The position numbers were made by a program, and so were the translations under genes. From Chara braunii (lineage: Eukaryota; Streptophyta; Charophyceae; Charales; Characeae), in the NCBI GenBank assembly GCA_003427395.1, contig BFEA01000013.1:4084572-4106347 (forward strand): DNA of 21,776 nt. The letters are read 5' to 3'. Numbering within the stretch: position 1 is the stretch's first letter; each line of letters opens with the position of its first letter. Of this stretch, positions 17,413 through 21,776 are shown one piece after another. The notes beneath the pieces are model-generated. The model had not been told where the DNA came from. It saw nothing but the letters and a program-made list of their open reading frames with translations, and searched no databases.

Positions 17413-17997
17413 CTCGAAGCGGACACGCTTCGCAAGTTTCGACGTCGCTTCTTTGGCCCATGCCGCATTCTCCAGGCCGTCGGTTCTGATACGGCTTCTA
17501 GCCCGGTCAACTTCCGTGTGAAGCTGCCCGACTACCTATGCCAGGCTCGTGCGCACGATGTCTACCACGTCTCGTTACTGCGACCCTACCGCAGACCGTC
17601 TAAGCGTTTCGCTGGACGACCATACGAGCGCCCTCCACCCATCATGGTGGACGACCAGGAGGAGTTCCTCGTTTCAGACATCATTGGTCGCTGAGTCACC
17701 GACGACAACCCTCCTCACGTCAAGTATCTCATACGTTGGACGGGTTACCCTGATGAGGAGTCTACCTGGGAGCCCCTCGAGCACTTGCAGCACGCTCGCA
17801 TGTTGGTGCGTGCCTATGACCATGCTCGTCGTGCTGGGTTGACTGCTCCTCCTCAACCCACTGACCCTCCTCCTTCTCCCTCAGCTGAGGAGACCGCTGA
17901 AGTTGAGCCTGCTCCATCTGAGGCAGACCTTCAACAGCAGCCGGATGCTTCTGAGCGTCCACAATGCACTCGTCGTCGTCCTGCTCGATACGACGAT
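17413..17997 (+). pseudogene. pol: Chromovirus integrase C-terminus with chromodomain
   Basis: The same frame as the integrase core, beyond the TAG at 17410. It begins with KFRRRFFGPCRIL and HDVYHVSLLRPY, the typical C-terminal GPY/F-like module. A chromodomain follows (about 17665-17820): EEFLVSDIIGR, TGA (17692-17694), then KYLIRWTGYP, ESTWEPLEHL. Chromodomains at this position bind histone tails and steer insertion to heterochromatin. The tail is acidic and Pro/Gln-rich. Terminal stop TGA 17998-18000. Confidence 0.9.
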
Positions 17998-19112
17998 TGA
18001 CTCTGACTTATCTTCCCACGTCTTTGACTTCTCAGTACTCCATCCAGTCCATTTTTGCCACTTCAGCTCGTCGACGTTGCGGCTCTTCCTCGACGACATT
18101 CCGGACTTCTCATCATGGATGTCATCGGTAGCTTCATGGACTTCGTCATGATCAGCTCTGACTACTTCAGACGCCGTCACTCTCTTACCACCTTACCCTG
18201 TACAGTACCCTGGTTGTGTCGCATGATGGTCTCCCTTCGTCGGGTTCCTTTGAGTTGGGCTCTCCCTTGGTATACGCATAGGCATCGGGACCGTAGCGTT
18301 GCCCTGGCTTCCCAGCTTATGGATCCAGCTCCGACTTCCCCCACCTTAGGAGTCATTTGTATGATTCACTTACCCATCACTTTCTCTACCCTCTATCGGC
18401 CCTCATGTCGTAGTTAGGCAGCCTCGCATGCTTCATCTAGGTGCGCCCAGTATACCAGGCTCCCTTGTTCCCTTGCATGGTCGACCCTCCATAGCAGTCA
18501 CCCCTTTAGTCGATCATTACCCGCAGTGATGGTCTATCTGTTAGGGTCATTGGTTTTGTTCGCTCCCAGTTCCCTACCCTCATTAAGCCTAATGACATGT
18601 GTCTCCCTGTCATTTTGTGTGGATGCCCTTAGGAGTTATCAACCCCTAGGCTGCATTCGCCACCCTCAGAGACCATCCCACCCTGTGGTTTGCAACACAC
18701 TTTTCCTGTGACATATGGTTGTCTTGTTGTTGCTTTGTTGCTCTCAGACTGAGGCTACTGCCTCTAACATTTCTAGGATTTAGTTATTTCTGCTTTTGCT
18801 GTTCTTAGGGCTTATACACTTGTCAGTTGTTTCCAGACTAGGTTACTCTCTCCAACATTCTAGGATCTAGCTGTCATTACTTTCTGCTTTCCTATGACAT
18901 GTATCCTAGTTAGTTGCTTCTGCTCTCACTTAGGTTGTTAACTGTGACATTGCTGTTTTTGTGACATTTTATATTCGAGGTTGCATTGCATGGACTCAGC
19001 ATGGAGCTTGCTCCGCATCCTAGACTACTTGGGTTTTCTTTTCTTTGGTAGAGTCCCGGTTCTCGGCGGAAGCGTGCTTGTATCTAGGCGATCCATCACA
19101 GGCCGAGGATCG
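17998..19112 (+). other. Long 3' untranslated region of chromovirus
   Basis: About 1.1 kb without a domain-bearing frame between pol and the 3' LTR. T/C-rich in the second half. An imperfect duplication is visible: CAGACTGAGGCTACTGCCTC (about 18747) and CAGACTAGGTTACTCTCTCC (about 18833), each followed by CTAGGAT and a pyrimidine-rich run. The expected polypurine tract is not obvious; the last bases before the LTR are AGGCCGAGGATCG. Confidence 0.6.
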
Positions 19113-19441
19113 TGTAGCGGACCTCTGGTTGCCAGTGGTTGGCCTGTGAGACTAGCCCCTTGGCCTGTTCTCACAGGCCTGTGTTGTATTCGGGGTAGTC
19201 CAGTCCAGGCCGGTACCTCTGTCGGTACCAGCCAATCCAGTCCAGTCCAGTCTAGTCCAGTCAGTCCGCTAGGGTATACCCCAACTGTTGTCTGTTTTTT
19301 AGATCATTCTACATTGGCACATTTTGGAGTACGTGCGTTGGAGTCCAGCGTGGGAGCTGCGCTGTGCCATCTCGCTCCCCCTTCATCCTCCATCTCCATC
19401 TCTATCCCAGGCGGAGCACCACATCTGGTTGGTCCTCCACA
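19113..19441 (+). repeat. 3' LTR
   Basis: Matches 10852-11160, starting TGTAGCGG and ending CCTCCACA. It keeps the 11-bp inverted repeat (19141-19151/19169-19179), has a 10-bp insertion (about 19130-19140) relative to the 5' LTR, and more CCAGT-type units. The 18-bp palindrome of the 5' LTR is degenerate here. Confidence 0.9.
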
Positions 19442-19604
19442 CAACCTTATCAAGTCAAAACCTCTTACAATTGTTGGACAACATCCGACATTTAAAAATA
19501 CCCTTGTAAAGGTTGATGCTCCGACAACGAAGATTTTGGAGAATATGAGAAACGGAAAGGGTGTCCGGGCCTGAATTGGTTGTCCATTGGCCACAACGAG
19601 GTCC

Positions 19605-20075
19605 TCAAATAACCATGTTCAGAGCACTGCGGCGCGAATGCGTGCGAGTATGCAGAAGGGCATAAACATGGGCTTCATCAACAACTTTTGCCACGTTATT
19701 TAGAATGCGGTCATGAGGATGGTTGGTGTACATTGTGGTAAAATCATCAGTGCGAGGAAAGAGGCCATGAAGAGACGATGCGTTGTTTTTCAAGGCAATC
19801 ACCACTTCATCGACACTCTAAATGATCCAGCACCATTGAACACCAACCTGTTGATAGAGCTCAGTATCTTTCTCATGAAGAGTAGAGATCACTCCTTGCA
19901 AAGCAGCACTGAGATACGACGAAGTAGTCCTTGTGCTAGCCAATGGTTTGTGAGGAGGCCGTTAATGAATAGTGCGAATAGTTGGGCGAAGGCGAGCGTC
20001 AGGGAACAACACATATCTTTTGTGTTGTGACTCCAAGAATGCTGCGAAGTATATCATATACATATATACGGGCAA
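19605..20075 (-). pseudogene. Relic of a second Penelope-like reverse transcriptase
   Basis: One minus-strand frame with two stops (TAA at 19962-19964, TAG at 19806-19808) reads through the first half of an RT. Upstream: ARLRPTIRTIH, then TSSYLSAALQGVISTLHEKD and GVQWCWII; then LFPRTDDFTTMYTNHPHDRI, the motif A of Penelope-type RTs (D-F-x-x-M-Y-T...P-H-D). It ends after SRRSALNMVI; motifs B and C are absent. The motif A differs clearly from that of PLE A (FNVKEMFSN), so it is another lineage, possibly related to endonuclease-less Athena/Coprina elements (inference). The chromovirus lies on its C-terminal side, about 160 bp away. Confidence 0.55.
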
Positions 20076-20288
20076 TTCTGTTTCATGATATATACATGGG
20101 GGGGTGTTGGAAAAAGGAATGATAAAAATGAATGGTTTCAGTGTGCTCTTCATGTTTGTCTTGTGCCTTTTTATTTTTATTGTTTGTTTCGTAAAGCGTG
20201 CTCTTTTAGTTCATAGATATGTAACAACATATGGAGTTATAAACCAATCAACTGAACATTACTGTCTTGGAAATCAATATGGCAACAG

Positions 20289-20611
20289 GGCTCCGAGGAT
20301 ACCGTTGTTACTGACGACTACAGGGAGGGCACCCCTGCAGACTGCCTGCCGAATGTGCGGGCAGAGGGGCTATTTTTGGATCGAGATCGACCAGCTACAA
20401 CGTCCGAGAAACTACTGCATTTCACCCACTTCAATAAGAATGGCATAGCCAAAATTTGTGGTCAGGATGGATCGATCGTGGAGATTCATGCAGAGTTCAC
20501 GCAGAAGGATGGTAAGCCTGCGGAGATGGACAGCTTCACTGGATGTAGACCAGTGGATTTATTCACAATATACAGTGGAGGCCAGAAGGTGGCTATTGTC
20601 CCATCTCACTG
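20289..20611 (+). CDS. Orphan exon-like ORF, unknown protein
   Basis: A clean frame of about 107 codons with ordinary protein composition, unlike the repeat-derived frames around it. It begins with the codons after CAACAG (a possible 3' splice site) and reads GSEDTVVTDDYREG, later LHFTHFNKNGIAKICG, then FTGCRPVDLFTIYSGGQKVA. It ends at CACTG/GTGAGAGG, a good plant-type 5' splice site at 20612; unspliced, it stops at 20613. The frame has no Met start in a plausible context. I do not recognise a family. A second exon might begin after TTCAG near 20689, but phase does not join well. It could be an exon of a host gene running out of the window, or a captured exon. Confidence 0.4.
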
Positions 20612-20615
20612 GTGA

Positions 20616-21311
20616 GAGGAATTTTTACTTTGTTTTTCAAATTTGTTTGTGACATTGTGATCTGGCAAATTCCAACTCCAACTTCAGTGCACACACAGGG
20701 GGGAAAAAAGAACAGCGTACACATACTCATCTCAGAGACGGTTTTCTCTCGTGGAGGACATGTCATGCTGAAAAATAATGCGGCTGTTGTATAGACGAAC
20801 CATAATTTGCCGCCTTTCTGCCTATTCCGCTCGGGTGAGGCAGAAAAATGATTAAACGAAAAGGATGATGGTCCTCACTAACCCATGCAGTTAAAAAAAA
20901 AAAAAAGCAAGAAAAGAGTCTTTTTATTTGTTTTCCTTGTTGCTATTGCTTTGTAGGGTTACCCATCTTAATTCAAGTTTTGTTGTTGAGCATCCGGACT
21001 TGTGGAGTTAAAAAAAAAAAAAAGGGACTTGAGTTATAATTGCATGCATGGAATCTGACCAGATTGCTTTAAGACGTCCTTTAACTTCCAGAAGTCTTTC
21101 TTTTTGGAATCCAAATAAAATGCTCAAAATTGCCTTCGAAGTTTGAAACAAAACAAAAAAAAAATGCTTAAAATTTCGTCAAATGCACCCATTGGCAAGG
21201 TTGCTCTGGCCACCAGCAGAGTACGAATGCCCCAGTCGACCACTTCCTACCCGATCTCCCATCGACTTCTAGGTTGGTTATGGATGAGGTGTGAATTCCT
21301 AAGGTACATGT
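20616..21311. other. Spacer, no gene confirmed
   Basis: Contains two similar A-runs preceded by AGTT (about 20892 and 21010) and AT-rich sequence. A short frame near 20689-20794 (GGKKNSVHILISETVFSRGG) reads like protein and could be a second exon of the gene to the left, but no consistent splice phase supports it. Confidence 0.35.
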
Positions 21312-21585
21312 GTGCGAACTGAGGGGTTGTTAGGCCCTATTCAGGTCAGTTGTGGCCTGGCCTGGAGCAGGTGGGATCCTGGGTGCCTGAGCCCTATCGC
21401 GGTCGTTCATGGTCTGGCCTGGGCCAGTTGGTCCAAACGGGGAGGCTGGGTCAGACCAGGTGGGAAAAATGGCATGGCTGGCATCCTAGGGGCTCGGGCA
21501 GTCCAGATCCTTCCAAACTGCGGCCAGTTCAGAACAGTCTGGATTCCAGCCTCCACTACTTTCGGAAGGCCGGGGCAGCCATTGA

Positions 21586-21693
21586 CACATTCTGACTCCC
21601 GGCCTGCCACAGGGGGGGACCACTGAGAGCAGGGGGAACCACATTCTGACTGCCGGGCTGCCACAGTGGGGGACCACTGAAAGAAGCACTATC
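21586..21693. repeat. 54-bp tandem duplication
   Basis: CACATTCTGACTCCCGGCCT at 21586 and CACATTCTGACTGCCGGGCT at 21640; the units share CTGCCACAG and GGGGGACCACTGA. The end of the second unit diverges. A looser repeat of about 56 bp precedes it (CCCTATTCAGG near 21336 and CCCTATCGCGG near 21391). Confidence 0.6.
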
Positions 21694-21776
21694 CCAGAGA
21701 TCAGGGTAGTGATTGCCAGCCCGTGTGTGCGAGGAGACAGTGCCAGCCATTGCCGGGTGCTAAGGGGGGGAGGGGG

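Larger units (their letters stand above)
10852..19441 (+). mobile_element. Ty3/gypsy chromovirus, complete structure, decayed coding
   Basis: This 8590-bp LTR retrotransposon has LTRs at 10852-11160 and 19113-19441, a tRNA-iMet primer site (11162), gag, protease, RT, RNase H, integrase and a C-terminal chromodomain in the Ty3/gypsy order (integrase after RT/RNase H). The 5-bp sequences outside the ends, CAACT (10847-10851) and CAACC (19442-19446), fit a target-site duplication with one transition. Coding is interrupted by at least seven stops and several frameshifts, so the copy is not autonomous. It is GC-richer than its flanks. The leader contains an assembly defect (11617-11803), so true length and leader sequence are uncertain. 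Family within the chromoviruses not assigned. Confidence 0.9.

Noticed and set aside
19713-20030. Plus-strand frame
   Set aside because: Antisense shadow of the minus-strand Penelope RT relic.

Overview
The window is repeat-dominated eukaryotic nuclear DNA, most probably from a streptophyte green alga such as a Characeae species. Three things suggest this. There is a Penelope-like retroelement with an N-terminal GIY-YIG nuclease, an arrangement known from the green-lineage/protist Chlamys/Naiad-type clade. There is a Ty3/gypsy chromovirus primed from a plant-type initiator-Met tRNA site (TGGTATCAGAGC). No bacterial gene organisation is visible. The species assignment is inference; no host gene is complete here.

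Layout. 1-1211: low-complexity spacer without a recognisable gene. 1225-7603: a complete but decayed Penelope-like element (PLE A), bounded by a 13-bp target-site duplication and two direct pseudo-LTRs. It carries a gag-like ORF1 (zinc knuckle, Pro-rich linker, coiled coil) and an ORF2 (GIY-YIG, basic region, RT). Its pseudo-LTRs carry a family of hairpins with an invariant-type 7-nt loop and varying but pairing stems. 7617-8330: hairpin-rich spacer. 8331-9440: about 2.4 copies of a 453-463 bp tandem repeat with a 73-nt foldable core. 9441-10851: AT-rich spacer with a poly-A-tailed retroelement 3' end, an AAAC microsatellite and foldbacks. 10852-19441: a chromovirus with two LTRs, PBS, gag, PR, RT, RNase H, IN and chromodomain, all broken by stops and frameshifts. 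Its leader contains an assembly defect: a 23-N gap, a misplaced 126-bp RT fragment and a complete Nextera mate-pair junction adapter. 19605-20075 (minus): a relic of a second, different Penelope-like RT. 20289-20611: one clean orphan exon-like ORF. 20616-21776: spacer with a short tandem repeat.

How the parts work together. In PLE A, ORF1 would package or bind RNA, the RT would copy it at a nick made by the GIY-YIG domain, and the pseudo-LTR would supply promoter and RNA signals. In the chromovirus, gag-pol would be made from the 5' LTR transcript, reverse transcribed from tRNA-iMet, and integrated by an integrase steered by a C-terminal chromodomain. Neither element looks autonomous now. Most of the nonsense codons are one C-to-T step from CAG, CAA or CGA, as expected of silenced, cytosine-methylated elements.
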